The notes below the pieces were generated by a model, which did not search any database, had not been told where the DNA came from, and saw nothing but the letters and a program-made list of their open reading frames with translations. The position numbers were made by a program, and so were the translations under genes. Shown here in pieces: positions 1 through 11,100 of a stretch of 64,000 nucleotides of DNA; position 1 is the first letter of the stretch, and every line of letters begins with the position of its first letter. The stretch comes from Ceriagrion tenellum (taxonomy: Eukaryota > Arthropoda > Insecta > Odonata > Coenagrionidae), in contig OY720639.1 of assembly GCA_963169105.1 (NCBI GenBank), positions 99,460,559-99,524,558 of the forward strand, written 5' to 3'.

Positions 1-504
1 TTGCACATGAAAGAATCATATATACGTTAGCACAGGTAAATGAATATGCGCAAATAAATATTTCCACCGGGTAAAAGCAGAAAAATGAGTTTACAAATTT
101 TCGGATGTGGTAATTAATTCAAGGAAATAAACCTTCAGTTGTCCGCACATTTTGCAAGATGTGATGCCTGTCTATAAAATATCTCATATCATACGTCCTC
201 CACTGAAAGTCAGGCAATTGATTCTCCAACGTGGAAGAGTTTCCATCAAATATAAAGTAACTAGCTGGTAGGAATATCTACAATAGCAACATTCATAATT
301 GATACGATACCCCCAATAACAAAGACATTTCATATCGTTACAGGTATGGACTTGACATTCAAGGAGGTTATTATTTTCGTTTTCAGCAAACTTATTTCAC
401 TGCGCAGTTTCTCTCACAGGATCCTTTCCTTACAGGATTGCGCAGGAGAATGTTATGCAGCTTAGCCGAGGTAGCCACGAAAATAAAAAATTAAAGAAAA
501 CTAT
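1..504. other. A+T-rich DNA, nothing recognised
   Basis: Both strands were read and no coding, RNA or repeat signature was recognised. The stretch is A+T-rich and stop-dense. Confidence 0.5.
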
Positions 505-514
505 CACAATATTT

Positions 515-707
515 TAAATTTGTTACTACACATCGCACTGAAATTGTATAACTCATTCGTCAAAATTCTTGACGAATATTTCCAGTTCTTCTAAAATTAA
601 GGATAGACAAGACATCTTTCCAAGTAGTTTTAGGATTTTTTTAAAGTTTAATAAAATTCATTTTTGTTTATCATTGTATTCATTAGTCATTTCTCTCTCC
701 ATATGTA
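515..707 (+). repeat. dispersed repeat, copy 1 of a direct pair
   Basis: This stretch matches 2030-2225 in the same orientation. Shared blocks include AATTGTATAACT, AATATTTCCAGTT and CATTAGTCATTTCTC, in the same order and with similar spacing. Identity looks like roughly 70-75 percent by eye. It is interrupted at its right end by the short TIR element at 708-810. The family is not recognised. Confidence 0.6.
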
Positions 708-810
708 CAGTGAAACCTCTCTTAACGACCACTCCTATCAAGCGACCACCCCTCTCAACAACCATTTTTCAGCGGAACCGTCGGAGGTCGCTTTAATTCA
801 GGTCTCACTG
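708..810. mobile_element. 103-bp non-autonomous TIR element (hAT- or pogo-like)
   Basis: The element starts CAGTGAAACCT and ends AGGTCTCACTG, an inverted repeat with one mismatch in 11. The flanks cATATGTA (700-707) and gATATGTA (811-818) are near-identical, which fits an 8-bp duplication of hAT type. The terminal AACGACCAC motifs also resemble pogo/Tigger ends, so the superfamily is uncertain. The related repeat at 2030-2225 reads through the insertion point without the element. There is no coding capacity. Confidence 0.6.
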
Positions 811-954
811 GATATGTACATCAAATAAATATGCATTGACTTTTCCCAGGAATTATGAGGAAGTTAACGCCATCTTAATAGGTTTTAAAAAATCCATCGC
901 TTTAAGAATTTTTCCATTTTTTTCAAATCAGCCGCTCGTTCAATGGCATAATAG

Positions 955-1052
955 TCCTAGAAACTGAACCTCTGTCGAACGACCACCCTTCTTAACGACC
1001 ATTTTTCAGTAGTACCGTCGGTGGCCGCTTAATAGAGGTTTCTTTGTAATAA
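955..1052. mobile_element. second diverged copy or end of the CAGTG element
   Basis: It shares CGACCACCCTTCTTAACGAC and a CCGTCGG(T/A)GG(C/T)CGCTT block with 708-810, in the same order. The ends (CTGAACCTC and GAGGTTTC) are decayed versions of the same TIR. Partial resemblance to these ends also appears near 55950-55966 and 63431-63500. Confidence 0.45.
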
Positions 1053-1269
1053 TTATACATAATTTATTGGCCAATTCATACAAGTTTCACTGTATTAATT
1101 ATATATAAGTTACTGGGTCATGTATTTGTTATTTCGATAATTGTGACTCATCATATATTTTCTTTATTTGTTCCCCTCAAGTTTGGATGAGCTTTATACA
1201 GCTATGAACTTCAAAGATACCTGAAGCGCTGACTTAACGAAATATGATTACTTGCTTTAAATGTTTTTG

Positions 1270-1930
1270 TATGAGCAATCAAAAATACACGTCTATCTAT
1301 CTATCTTACATATAAAACTACTCCTCCGCCACAGCCTCTTTGGTTCATATTCGTACCCCTGCCACAGAGACTAATAGCGTACCTCGTCTTGAATATTCAT
1401 TTACTACAAAACTTTTGCAGATAGTCTGCGTGAGTCGCTATATCGGTATAACAGCAATCCCCATGATCGTAACTTGAAGAGTTATGGGTTCAATGTCGAG
1501 TGGTGTAGGTGGTGCCTCAGATGTCAACATTCATTCACATTACTTTCCCAATTTACACTTTCTTCTCCAAGTCTTATTGGTCTGAAAGAAGTTAACAGAA
1601 CCTACGTAATTCAAAAAACAAAAAAATCTATATCAGTCTCTTAACATAGCCAATAGCATTAACTAGCCGAGGACTTTGCTTGCATTTTTATTGTGAAAAT
1701 TTTCTGCCTATTATGCATATTTTTGACTCTTCGCATCTCAAAAATTCTTTCTTATCCATCAAAAATGTGATACGAGTTAATAATCGGTCATTTACACAAT
1801 ATTCGTGTCCATTCTTGAAGTAGAAAAGTTTGTATCAAAATAATATTATGTCATTATATCGGTACAACAGCAATTCCCATGTTTATTACATCGAGAGTTT
1901 TTGGGTCCATACCGAGTGATGCGAATTAAT
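1270..1930. repeat. TATC microsatellite and a pair of about 65-bp direct repeats
   Basis: A short TCTATCTATCTATC run lies at about 1291-1305. Two related segments follow at about 1439-1508 and 1856-1922. Both contain TATCGGTA(T/C)AACAGCAAT(C/T)CCCATG followed by a diverged GAGAGTT(T/A)(T/A)GGGT block. The element family is not recognised. Confidence 0.45.
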
Positions 1931-2029
1931 CATACGTCATATACAAAATATTCATGTCTATCCTGGTACTTGACGTGTATATGTGTCAAAAAGTTTAAAT
2001 AGAAAACTACCAAATCATTTAAAAGGCGT

Positions 2030-2225
2030 TTTCACACATTGCGCTGCAATTGTATAACTTATTACTGAACGATGTCAAAACTCTTGACTAATATTTCCAG
2101 TTTCTCTAAAGTTAAGGAAACACATGGTATCTTTCCAAGCTATGTTAAAGGCAATTCAAAGTTTAATATTTTTTTGCTTGTAATTGTTCTCATTAGTCAT
2201 TTCTCCTTTATATGTATTTATTTTC
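2030..2225 (+). repeat. dispersed repeat, copy 2 of a direct pair
   Basis: This is the counterpart of 515-707. It lacks the CAGTG insertion and so serves as an empty-site comparison. Confidence 0.6.
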
Positions 2226-3500
2226 CCTGAATACACACATACTCACTGAATTATTCTTATCCTGAAATACCTACTGTCCAATTTATTAACACCAGACGTT
2301 GAGGAGAAATATTTAGAGGTGATTTTGAGAAAAGCAAGAACGCTAATGCTTTTTCTAATCTTAAACTGAAAAAAAAGTTTATCGTCATAAGTATTCCAGC
2401 TCAGGTAAAGTTTATTATCTCACTACCAATAAAATAGTATTTCCTAATAGGTATTTTAGAATGCCAAATGTTCCCGCAGTCACCTAAATGAAATCCATCC
2501 ATCCGTAAGATTTTGCCATACTATCTATTGCATCCGATTGATTTGATGACTAAAGAATAATTGCATGATGATCACAAGTGGAAAGAATCAAAATTCGTAT
2601 ATGATGACAAAGTAGCCACAACTTAGGAAGCATATAAACTCCAAAAACAGGAGCTAAATCCTATAAAACCAAGCATTTCTTGAATCCAGCTGACTCCTGC
2701 GCGATGAATTCCCAATGCCAAACTACTAATCTACGTCAGATCGTTTCATTGTAAGGTAAATAAGTTGGCCTTCGTTAGAGCTCAATGCCTGGAAAATTTT
2801 GAGTGAATATCAAACAAAAGGTAAGGTTTTTTCTGCTACCCTTGAATATGCAGTTCATTGAAGCAAAATTCATTACTGTTGTCGCGGTAAATATGTCTTA
2901 AAGGGAATAGTCGAGAAGCTTCATAGAAGTTACTTCATTGGAATTTCAAACTGCCCCACGGAGATTGACAGGAGTAATGCAGTGGGGACAAAAATATTTC
3001 CTGATTACCTCATGACCTGGTCAATGGGAAAATTAAACTGAAGTAAATGCCCGTTTTTTCAACGCCGTTGGAGTGGAATGAAAGAATTAAACGGGCAGAA
3101 AAGAGCATTTTAAATGAAAAAATACTGACTAGAGATGATTAGTGACCAAGAGTTGATTCATGAAAGAGCACAGGATATTCATAATTGATTAGTTTAAGAT
3201 TTTGGAATTAAATTTAAACAGACTATGGTGTACGAAATAGAAACGTGACAATGATTTGTAGCGTACAACTAGTAGCTAATAAAAACATGAGAAATCAAAT
3301 ATAAAACAACATTTATCAGAGAAATATGATGACTCGGCAAAGGCCTGGTACGTCTTTTATATGCGGCTTCTAGGTCTCTCACCAAATCCTCGTCCTGTTT
3401 TCACATATCTGTATTTATTTCAAGTCGGGTAGGAAAAGAAAAGGCTCCTTTAAATGAATGCAAACTAAACTACGAGGTAAAAAAGAAGAATGAAGGGAAG
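2226..3500. other. no gene or repeat recognised
   Basis: A+T-rich, stop-dense DNA with no reading frame worth reporting and no obvious inverted or tandem repeat. Confidence 0.5.
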
Positions 3501-3529
3501 CTTTAACGTCAGGCAAATGTGATGTAGAT

Positions 3530-4250
3530 CCATGAATAGCTTTACGATGAAGATATCTCCAGGGGGAACCTCACAGCACCTATTCAAATTCTTACCTCAG
3601 CATGTCGACAACAGTGATAACGACAGCATAAAGGGAGTCCCGCTTCCTCGTGGGCATTCATCCGAATTTAACAATTGGAGAAGGGTGGAACACGACGTAA
3701 GGGTGGAGGAGGAGGAGGAGAAAAAAGTTTATTTTGAGGGGATGCTGAGGGGACAAATCACCATTACAGTGGTCATAAATCATGCGGATAAAAATGTCTG
3801 CGCGATAGTAATTCTCTCGCGAGAAAAGGAAATGCGTTCGTACGGTCGAGGCCTGGGGGAGAGGGGGATAGAGTGTGGTGGTAAGTGGAAATTTGAGCGA
3901 GCTTTGAGGGTTGGTTGGAAGGGAGAGAATCAATCATTTCTCCCGGGAGACGGAAGGACCGCGGGCCGGGAATGCGGGGCAAGGCGGCCGCCAGGAGAGA
4001 ATGCGGGGACCGAGATGTGGCAGTGGTAGGTAGAGAGCTGCCTACGTCTTGCGGTTTTCCCTGCCACCCTCGCCCCGAGCGTGGAAGACGTCATCAAAGA
4101 ACGGAGCGGATATGGAAGGCAGATGGGTCATTAAGGCAAAGGAGGGGAGCAACCACCAGACTGAAGCATTACATTTCACGCAGACCTATGGCGCGATCAA
4201 GGATATCTATAACACGTACGCACCCTTTATTCCTATTTTTATAATTTTGT
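3530..4250. other. G+C-richer segment with CpG-dense core
   Basis: Composition rises above the surroundings, with CCGCGGGCCGGG and GGCGGCCGCC at about 3959-3992. A 165-codon open frame at 3532-4029 and a 109-codon frame at 3915-4244 overlap here. Neither translation shows a recognisable domain, and both are rich in R, G and E as expected from purine-rich DNA. A CpG island or decayed exon is possible, but nothing here supports calling a gene. Confidence 0.35.
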
Positions 4251-4299
4251 AGTATCGGTTAAGGTAGATTTTGTCAAATGGCAAAGAATCTCCTCCTGG

Positions 4300-4812
4300 T
4301 TTACTACACTTTCAGGGGCCTAACTACCTCTAGTATATCCTTTTTCAACACAGCATACGATCTACCCTTCTTCATCCTGTCCATGAAACCTATCCTCCTT
4401 CGTCTTACTCGCTTGCCCAACATCCTTCCCTCTATCACATTCTTGATCAATCCCTCGCCCCTTCTTACATCTTCAAACCACCTTGCCTGCCGGTCTCCAA
4501 TTTTATCAAGAAGTTTCCTTTCGTCAACCACAATCTGAAGCACTTTCTCGTTTGTCTTCCTCTCCGTCCACCTCACCTTCTCCATCCTTCTCCATGTCTG
4601 CAGCCTATTCTCGTCCTCCTTTCTGAGGGTCCACATTTCTGCACCAAATAACGCTACGTTCAACATTAAGCTCTTCACAAGCCCCTTCTTCACATCCTTA
4701 CCCATTGTCTCCGTCATCAGCTCCCTTCTATTACGAAACGCCTCCTTAGCTAGCGCTCTTCTCTTCCGTATGTCTTTGCTACTAAATTTTCTATTCCACT
4801 TATGAAACACAA
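4300..4812 (-). pseudogene. LINE RT C-terminal fragment (group B-like, diverged)
   Basis: The reverse-strand frame at 4304-4810 translates to the post-catalytic region of a non-LTR reverse transcriptase. It has NVALFGAEMWTL (family pattern ALYGSETWTL), then a W-rich helix, then GLIKNVIEGRMLGKRVRRRR (pattern GxxxIxxGKxxGxRxRGRP). About 168 residues are open, unusually well kept for this window. The catalytic RT palm, the endonuclease and the 5' end are all absent, so this is a dead 5'-truncated copy. The same layout recurs on the same strand at 7455-7930. Confidence 0.75.
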
Positions 4813-5004
4813 ATAAAACGTGTCAGGTTGATGACTCAGTGGCCTTGAATTTAAGCAAAAAAAGCACCTATTAGTATTAACAATAAGTGGTGGTGGCCTT
4901 TGTTTACAAATGGTCTCGATAGTTCTATGATAAATACTTGAAAGATCTACTGAGAGGCAAGTTTATTAATATGAATTAATTAAATGTTAAATGTTTAAAA
5001 AAAA

Positions 5005-5055
5005 ACAGACACGACCCGGATTTCGGCGAATGATCATATATATATCAGGTGATTT
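5005..5055 (-). ncRNA. hammerhead-like motif, degenerate 5' core
   Basis: The reverse strand reads CAC-CTGATAT, then a spacer, then CCGAAATCCGGGTC and GTG. GAAA lies at 5021-5024 and GTC at 5013-5015. CAC (5049-5051) pairs with GTG (5010-5012) as an inner stem I. The stem III position, ATCCGGGT, is nearly self-complementary. The 5' core should be CTGANGA but reads CTGATAT next to an AT-repeat run, so it is probably inactive. Confidence 0.4.
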
Positions 5056-5180
5056 TTTGGTAAAACATCTCTCTGTGCACACTACTTAACAGCTGGTGGG
5101 GCAGAGAGGGGGGAGGCTATTGAGAAGGTTAGTGGTTTGTTAAAGAATGGCAGGGTTGACGTTCAAGGGCCAAGGGCCCT

Positions 5181-5470
5181 GATTTTCGGCAGCAAAATTG
5201 CTGGTAAGACGCAGGAAAATCTGAACTTCCAAGTTTGCTCGAGTCGGAAATGGTGAAAATCAAGCGAAAGAAAGTTTTCGGGGAAATCTGGTGAGCTAAG
5301 TTTTTAAATGAATCATCTGAAAAATAATGATAATTTAGGTATCATTATTGAAAATATTTTTTAGGAATATATTTTGAGTGAAATGGCTTCTATAGAAATA
5401 TATCAATGCGAATTAAATAACATTTCAATATTTCATACGCTTAAAATCACCAGTTTTAATTACGTGGAGG
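5181..5470 (+). repeat. repeat blocks A and B, first copies
   Basis: Block A (about 5181-5302) matches 6502-6625, sharing AATTGCTGGTAAGACG, GTTTGCTCGAGTCGG and GAAATCTGGTGAGCTAA. Block B (about 5377-5470) matches 6268-6400, sharing AATGGCTTCTATAGAA and ATATCAATG. A small block following A (AATGAATCATCTGA) recurs at about 5778-5791. The order is A-B here and B-A in the second copy. Confidence 0.65.
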
Positions 5471-6239
5471 GGAGAGGAAGGGGATTTGGTGAAGGAGATT
5501 AGGAAAGGGAAGCAGCTGCGTTTAAGATTGGGAATGAGGCATGGAACAGATACTCATTGATATGAGTGACCACAGGACCAAATAGTCTCTTTAAAATGTC
5601 TAGTTGCTCGCGTGAGTTAAGATTATTTGATACCTTAAAACACCTTATTTTTATTCTTGAGAGCTGAAGAAGCTTAACAAATCTTAGAACTTGGGGAAAA
5701 AGACTATTACCTCAAATAATTTATAACTAGAACTATGTCTACAGAGAAGATAATATTATTAAATATATGCTGAGAAAATGAATCATCTGAAGAAATAATG
5801 ATACCGTACAATGTGATACTTTGTGACTGCAGGGGTTACGTCGTTTTTTCGTATTTTAAATCTCGCGTCGCGACCAAGAGGCGCAGGAAAGATTTGAGCC
5901 ACGCAACACGCTAGCCTGACATGACATTTCATCCTAGCAGAAGCCGGCCGAAACTCCCGCGCTCCAGAGCCATTCTAGCCGCCGACAGGTTGTATCGTGT
6001 TTTAGCGTGCAATGTTGAAGCTCCGTAACTTTTGTGTGCTCTACCCGTTCGTACGAGAAGTACACCAAAAACAGGTAACAACATTTGATTGTTAATATGT
6101 GGGCTAAAATAAACTGTAATATAAATTTAATCAAGTCATATTTGTTTATGATATAAGAAAAAACTTAAATGTTGACACGTCGTGGGGTAACTTTGTGACA
6201 CGCCGTCTTTTTTTTATTATTTTTATTTTATTATTTTTA

Positions 6240-6625
6240 AAATAAAAATATTTAATAAAATGTATTTGGAGTAAAATGGCTTCTATAGAAGTATATCAAT
6301 GTGAATGAAATAAATAAAAAATTATTAAAGAATTAAGGTTACTTTATGCCCTTCTTCAAAATTTCAGACGCGTACAAACACCAGTTTTAATAGATGAAGT
6401 GAACTATGTAGGACATTAGCAGCAATAATTACCTTTCCGGAGCTGTTTTTGTTTTGATTAACGTAAGGGAAACGCGAAGCAAGGAACCAAGATCCAAACC
6501 GTGATTTTAGGCAGAAAAATTGCTGGTAAGACGAATGAAAATCTGAACTTCAAAGTTTGCTCGAGTCGGTAATGGTGAAAATCGAGCAAAAGAACGTTTT
6601 CAGGGAAATCTGGTGAGCTAAATTT
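6240..6625 (+). repeat. repeat blocks B and A, second copies
   Basis: These are the counterparts of the blocks at 5181-5470 in the same orientation but reversed order. Identity of block A is roughly 85 percent by eye. No coding sequence or TIR was recognised. Confidence 0.65.
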
Positions 6626-6629
6626 TGAT

Positions 6630-7440
6630 CGGTTGTCACATTCAAAGGCGTAAAATAAATGAAATGGCATTGCTTGGAGAAAAAGGAATTGATCTAATTC
6701 TAATTGTAACTAGATAATAACAAGATTCTTGAGTATTTGGTCATGTATTTTAATGACAGCCAAAGTTTCGCCAAACATAATGCTTTGCAACACGAAACAA
6801 AGAGACATACGACCATCAAAGTAAATAACAACTGCAAACAGCAAAGTAATGTGTAAACAAACAACAATTAAACTATCATCATCAAACTTTGGAATAAATT
6901 AAATAAATAGCGATAAAATTAATAATTAGAAATTTTCAACACATTCAATTCTAATTATAACATCCATCTTCAAATTGAGCAAAATATACTACAACAGATC
7001 TTTTGAGTGGCCGGTCTTGGAATAATCCGCCTCCCTCGAAAAGACACAAGGTCAGTTTTTTTAATATGTGCACTTTCTCTCAGTTAAACTCACTTTATTT
7101 CAGCTCAGTCTGTGCACATTTCTTTATATTTACAGTTAATTGTGGCTGAAGACATGTAGTAAGGTATAAATCAAATTTTCCGGATTTATTTGATTTGGAA
7201 AAAATAAAAATTATTCCTTATTCGATATCTGTTAGAAAGGTACAGTGGTTGATGACAAATGGAAATAAAAAGTAAAAGGAATATGGCATTTATTTAAGTA
7301 GCTACTAACTCGCTAGCTCATAGCACAATAAAACATGGAGAGGTTTAAGGATATGTAAGTAGAGCCTTCAAAATATATATTTAATATTAGTTCACTTCCA
7401 CTTCTGGGTGTGGATCAGGGAGACATTTTTCATTTAAAGC
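6630..7440. other. A+T-rich DNA, nothing recognised
   Basis: Stop-dense in all frames, with no clear repeat. Confidence 0.5.
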
Positions 7441-7454
7441 TCGACGGGCTTATT

Positions 7455-7930
7455 TTTTGGTAGGTTTGAACGAAAGTTCGATTTGTAACATGTGTGGGCC
7501 CCTCTCTCTACCGAAACAATTTTCTTCTATTTCTCAGCATACGTCCTACCTATCTTCATTCCAACCAACAAATCTTTTCAATTTCTTCCCCTCTCCGCTT
7601 ACCCAACAACCTCCCATCGATAAGGCATTCAGCAACCGTCCACCCTTAATTACCAGTTCAAACCAAATCCTCAAGACCCACCACGTCAGTTTCTTTTACT
7701 AAGCCACCATGGCAAACACCATCTTGTTTGTATTCCTTTCCGTCCATCACTTTTTTTACATTCTCCTCAACACCCACATCTCAAATGTCCCATAGAATGC
7801 TAAATTTCTTATTCAATTCTTCATCAGTCACTTCTTTTAATCCTATCCTATGTTACCCGTGATCGGCTCCCTTCTATCGCTGAACGCCTATTATGTTAGC
7901 GATATTCTCCCCCCATCATCTTTCAATGTA
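7455..7930 (-). pseudogene. heavily decayed LINE RT C-terminal fragment
   Basis: It aligns by eye with the fragment at 4300-4812. Shared landmarks in the same order include a CATACG(A/T)(T/C)C(T/C)ACC block near the low-coordinate end, TTTCCGTCCA in the middle, and ATCxGCTCCCTTCTAT with GAACGCCT near the high end. Frames are interrupted, so it is a pseudogene fragment. Confidence 0.5.
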
Positions 7931-9040
7931 CTCACTACCCAAGCAGTTATGCGGCTTTACTTACCCCAGTTTGTGACATCCTAATTTCGTAGCCAGCCTC
8001 GTTTTATTAGTACTAACAAATTTCATCACTTTTGTTTTCATATTTTTTTATCTTCATTCTGTTTTTCCCACACCAATTTTCGCATGCATCTACCAAAGGT
8101 TACTACGCTTAAATTATCAATTAAATAACATAGTTTTCTATTATTAATTTTTTAATAAGATTTGCAATGTCACTCTTGCAACAAATAAAGCTTTAATGTT
8201 CATAATAAAATCCATTAGAATTCCAATTCAAATACGCCGCGAGCATTTAAAAGAAGATTAGATTATCTTATTTTTCGCAAGGTCAAAATTATTGAAGTCA
8301 ATGCGTAGAGATATCATGCTCAAACTATATCTTTGAGTCATATTCTCGTGGTCCTCATTCGTAAACCAATACTTCTTGTGAATATTTCCTTCTCTTATGA
8401 CCCACATTTTGATACAACCTTTGTCCATATGGAGGTCGTGCGCTGCCATTGAATGACCCGTAGCGATGTAAAGGAACTTTTTTTATCTGCCTGTCAACGG
8501 GAAAGACACGAGGTATGCTATCAGATGGAGGAATGCTTCGAACTGCAGGGGTCCGTCAGAAGACGGCGAAGATTCTCCCTTTGGCCTTGCCACAGAGGAA
8601 CCCCGAAAAGACGTCCGTCTGAGCGAATTTTCCTCTTCAGTGTCTCTCCTTTGCCTCAAACGAAACGTCATTCAGCTTCTTTATCTCTAGTGATTCAATA
8701 AGTAGGTCAAGACGCATTAAAAAAAAAACTTCGGCGGCTATCTCAAAAGCCATGATTTTTACCCCAAGATTCTATTTTATCGTGAATAAAAACCTTGTGC
8801 AGTTGGTTTTGAAGTTGTTTAGAAGACATAGACATGCCGCTCTGTCTACTTTATCGTTTTAAATTGAAGATAAATTGAAATATCCATCAAGATTCCAAAC
8901 CTTGAGTTTAGAATTTTGAGACAGAAGTGTAAACATCCAGGCCACTGTATTCAGCGGTAGATTTGGTTGAAAAACGGCTTATATCATGAAGATTTAGAAT
9001 TAAAAATAAATCTTGGCCTTCATTCTGTAGAAGAAAAATG
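7931..9040. other. no gene recognised; GC-richer patch at 8500-8690
   Basis: Two overlapping opposite-strand frames of 62-82 codons lie in a GC-richer patch, but neither shows a domain. The rest is A+T-rich. Confidence 0.4.
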
Positions 9041-9046
9041 CTTGCA

Positions 9047-9262
9047 TACATAAATACCAATCACGCCGTTCCCGCCCGCAGTAAGCACAGTCACAAAGTT
9101 TCACTCATAAATACATATTGAACAACTAACTCTGCTTCAATAATTTCCTCCACACTGACCTATCCTTGCAAACCTCTTTTGTCTAATTTACCCCCATACA
9201 CTGCTTCATACTCGCTCTCCTGTTTTTAAGACTCCTAATATTCCTCCTCCTAAGAATTTCCT
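9047..9262 (-). mobile_element. LINE group A 3' tail, 5'-truncated
   Basis: It contains the group A 3' end, CAATCACGCCGTTCCC followed by CACAGTCACAAAGTTTCACT, shared with 22537, 36668, 44450 and 58149. The last coding part (CTGCTTCATACTCG, CTCCTGTTTTTAAGACTCCT) follows. The element's 3' end faces low coordinates and is followed there by a CATA-rich tail. Confidence 0.75.
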
Positions 9263-9574
9263 TTGAACGAATAAAATAGGAAAAATGACATTTGAGACGA
9301 AGGAAGATGGTAAACCTCCACAAGATCGAAGGATGCAAAAATTGTCAAAAAATGATAGGATGAAAGAGTTAGGCTTCTTGACATAATATGAGAATATACA
9401 ACTGCTGACTCAGAAATTGAATTTTGTAACATTTTTTTGAGTAGTACCGGCCGGCAACCAGTGGGTTCGAAATATTAAAGAAAGGGATGGAAGAGACGGG
9501 GATTGCGGAAGAAATCAAGGATGAAACTTCAATTAGAAAATTTACAACAAGCTTCAAGGGTTTCTCGAAGATTC

Positions 9575-10135
9575 AAAGTAGAAAATAAATAACGCCTAGA
9601 TAAAACAGAAGTACAACGGGCATCGAGTGGAGAATATTCCCAGGTAGGAAGGCATTCATGGGAAAATGACAACTGCTGTGCTCAATGAAGATAGGGTTAG
9701 AAATCAGGAAAGAGGATGTGAAAATATTCCTGTGAAGCATAGCACTCCATGGATCGGGAGCATGGATCATTCGAAAAGCTGACCAGAACAGACTAAAAGC
9801 CTTCAAAACATGGTGCTGGAGGAGGGTGCTGAAGATAAAAAGGACGAAAAAAATGATGAAATGAACAGAAGATTACAAGTGGAGAGGACCATATGGAACA
9901 CCATACAGGAAATAAGAACAAGATGGATTGGACACATGCTGAGACACAATGGATTAGTGAAGAACATAATTGAAGGCAAAATGTCCCCAGAGGAAGACCC
10001 AGGAATAAGTTTATGGATCAAATAAAGAGGAAAGTACATAGGAAGAGATGCCAGGAAGTAAAGGAACTAGCATTAGATAGGAAAGATTGGAGGGCTGCAG
10101 TCAACCAATGATAGGATTGAGCGACCAATGATGGG
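9575..10135 (+). pseudogene. LINE group B RT C-terminal fragment
   Basis: The forward strand encodes a frame-shifted version of the group B C-terminus. It shows an ALHGSGAWII-like segment (9745-9775), KAFKTWCWRR (9800-9830), TRWIGHMLRHNGLVKNIIEGK (about 9918-9980) and a WRAAVNQ-like end (about 10090-10110). The RT catalytic domain is missing. At least one frameshift splits it, so it is a non-functional 5'-truncated copy. Confidence 0.75.
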
Positions 10136-10259
10136 ACAAAAGAGAAGAGGACAAAATAGCTGAAGAACGAAGAATTATAAGGAGTAAGAGGGATAAATCA
10201 TCGAATATCGATGAATTGGTAGATGTGAATGTATGATTCTAAAACTGTATGAATGTTTT

Positions 10260-10935
10260 TACGGAAGTAATAAAATACGTCAAAAAGGTAAGGATTATGC
10301 AACCCCCATATATATGTGTGCGCCACGACGGCAGAACGTATTTCTGACAAAATATCTCTGAAGCTACCATTTACTCGCCAGAGAGCTTACTTGAACGACG
10401 AAGGATGGTACATAAGAAACTTCCAGCGAGTCACGCCTACATTTAAAATCACTTCTGCATTACGAGATATCTCGTCATCCCCAGACAAGCAGTTAAATAA
10501 CCAATGACCGATTTCGCAGTGGAGTGTAGTGGTGGAAGAGTGGGGAATAAGAAACGAAAATAAATGCGTTTCCTTATTTAACTTAGCTATTTGATAGGTA
10601 AATTGAGAGCAAAAACATGCGTAAATTACAAATTGTATTTTCAATGAGGTTTTTAAGCCTTTTGAGTGAAATTATTATGAAAGTCTCACTTCAGAACACT
10701 GCAGGTAGATTATGCTTGAGCTCGCATGACATAGCATTTACGTTATCTTTGAGTGCACCCAACATTTTACAGATACCAATTTAATGAACTATGAATGAAT
10801 ACTGAAATAATTCTGCAAAGAGCGTTTTTATTTAGGAGGTTATACGTAATAGTTAACTCATCCAACCGAGTACATGAGCTTCTTCCCTCAGATCCATTGA
10901 ATAAATGACAGTAATGCATGGAAATTCATCTTTCA
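10260..10935. other. no gene or repeat recognised
   Basis: Short opposite-strand frames of 63 and 85 codons overlap at 10316-10644 without recognisable domains. Confidence 0.45.
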
Positions 10936-10939
10936 CAAT

Positions 10940-11100
10940 CATGAATGATACTCCGTACATTGCTCACTTTATTGAGAACTACGGCCAGTTTCGACGTCCA
11001 TTACATAATCAAGTGGTTTTCTTCAGGTAGAGGTGTCATGATAACGTCGAAAATGATCAGGGTACCCAATGAAGTGTGGGACTATTTATTACCCTATCAT
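10940..11100. repeat. fold-back element with hammerhead-like core
   Basis: The reverse complement of 10945-10998 and the forward strand of 11048-11100 align: ACGTCGAAACTGGCCGTAG against ACGTCGAAAATGATCAGGG, followed by CAAT(A/G)AAGTG in both. On the reverse strand, CTGAAGA (11020-11026) is followed by a spacer with a CCA/TGG pairing option. GAAAC follows, with GAAA at 10989-10992. This matches the order of a hammerhead core. The stem III and cleavage triplet are ambiguous here. Confidence 0.5.

Noticed and set aside
3532..4029. 165-codon forward frame in GC-rich DNA
   Set aside because: No domain, low-complexity charged stretches, no splice or promoter context.
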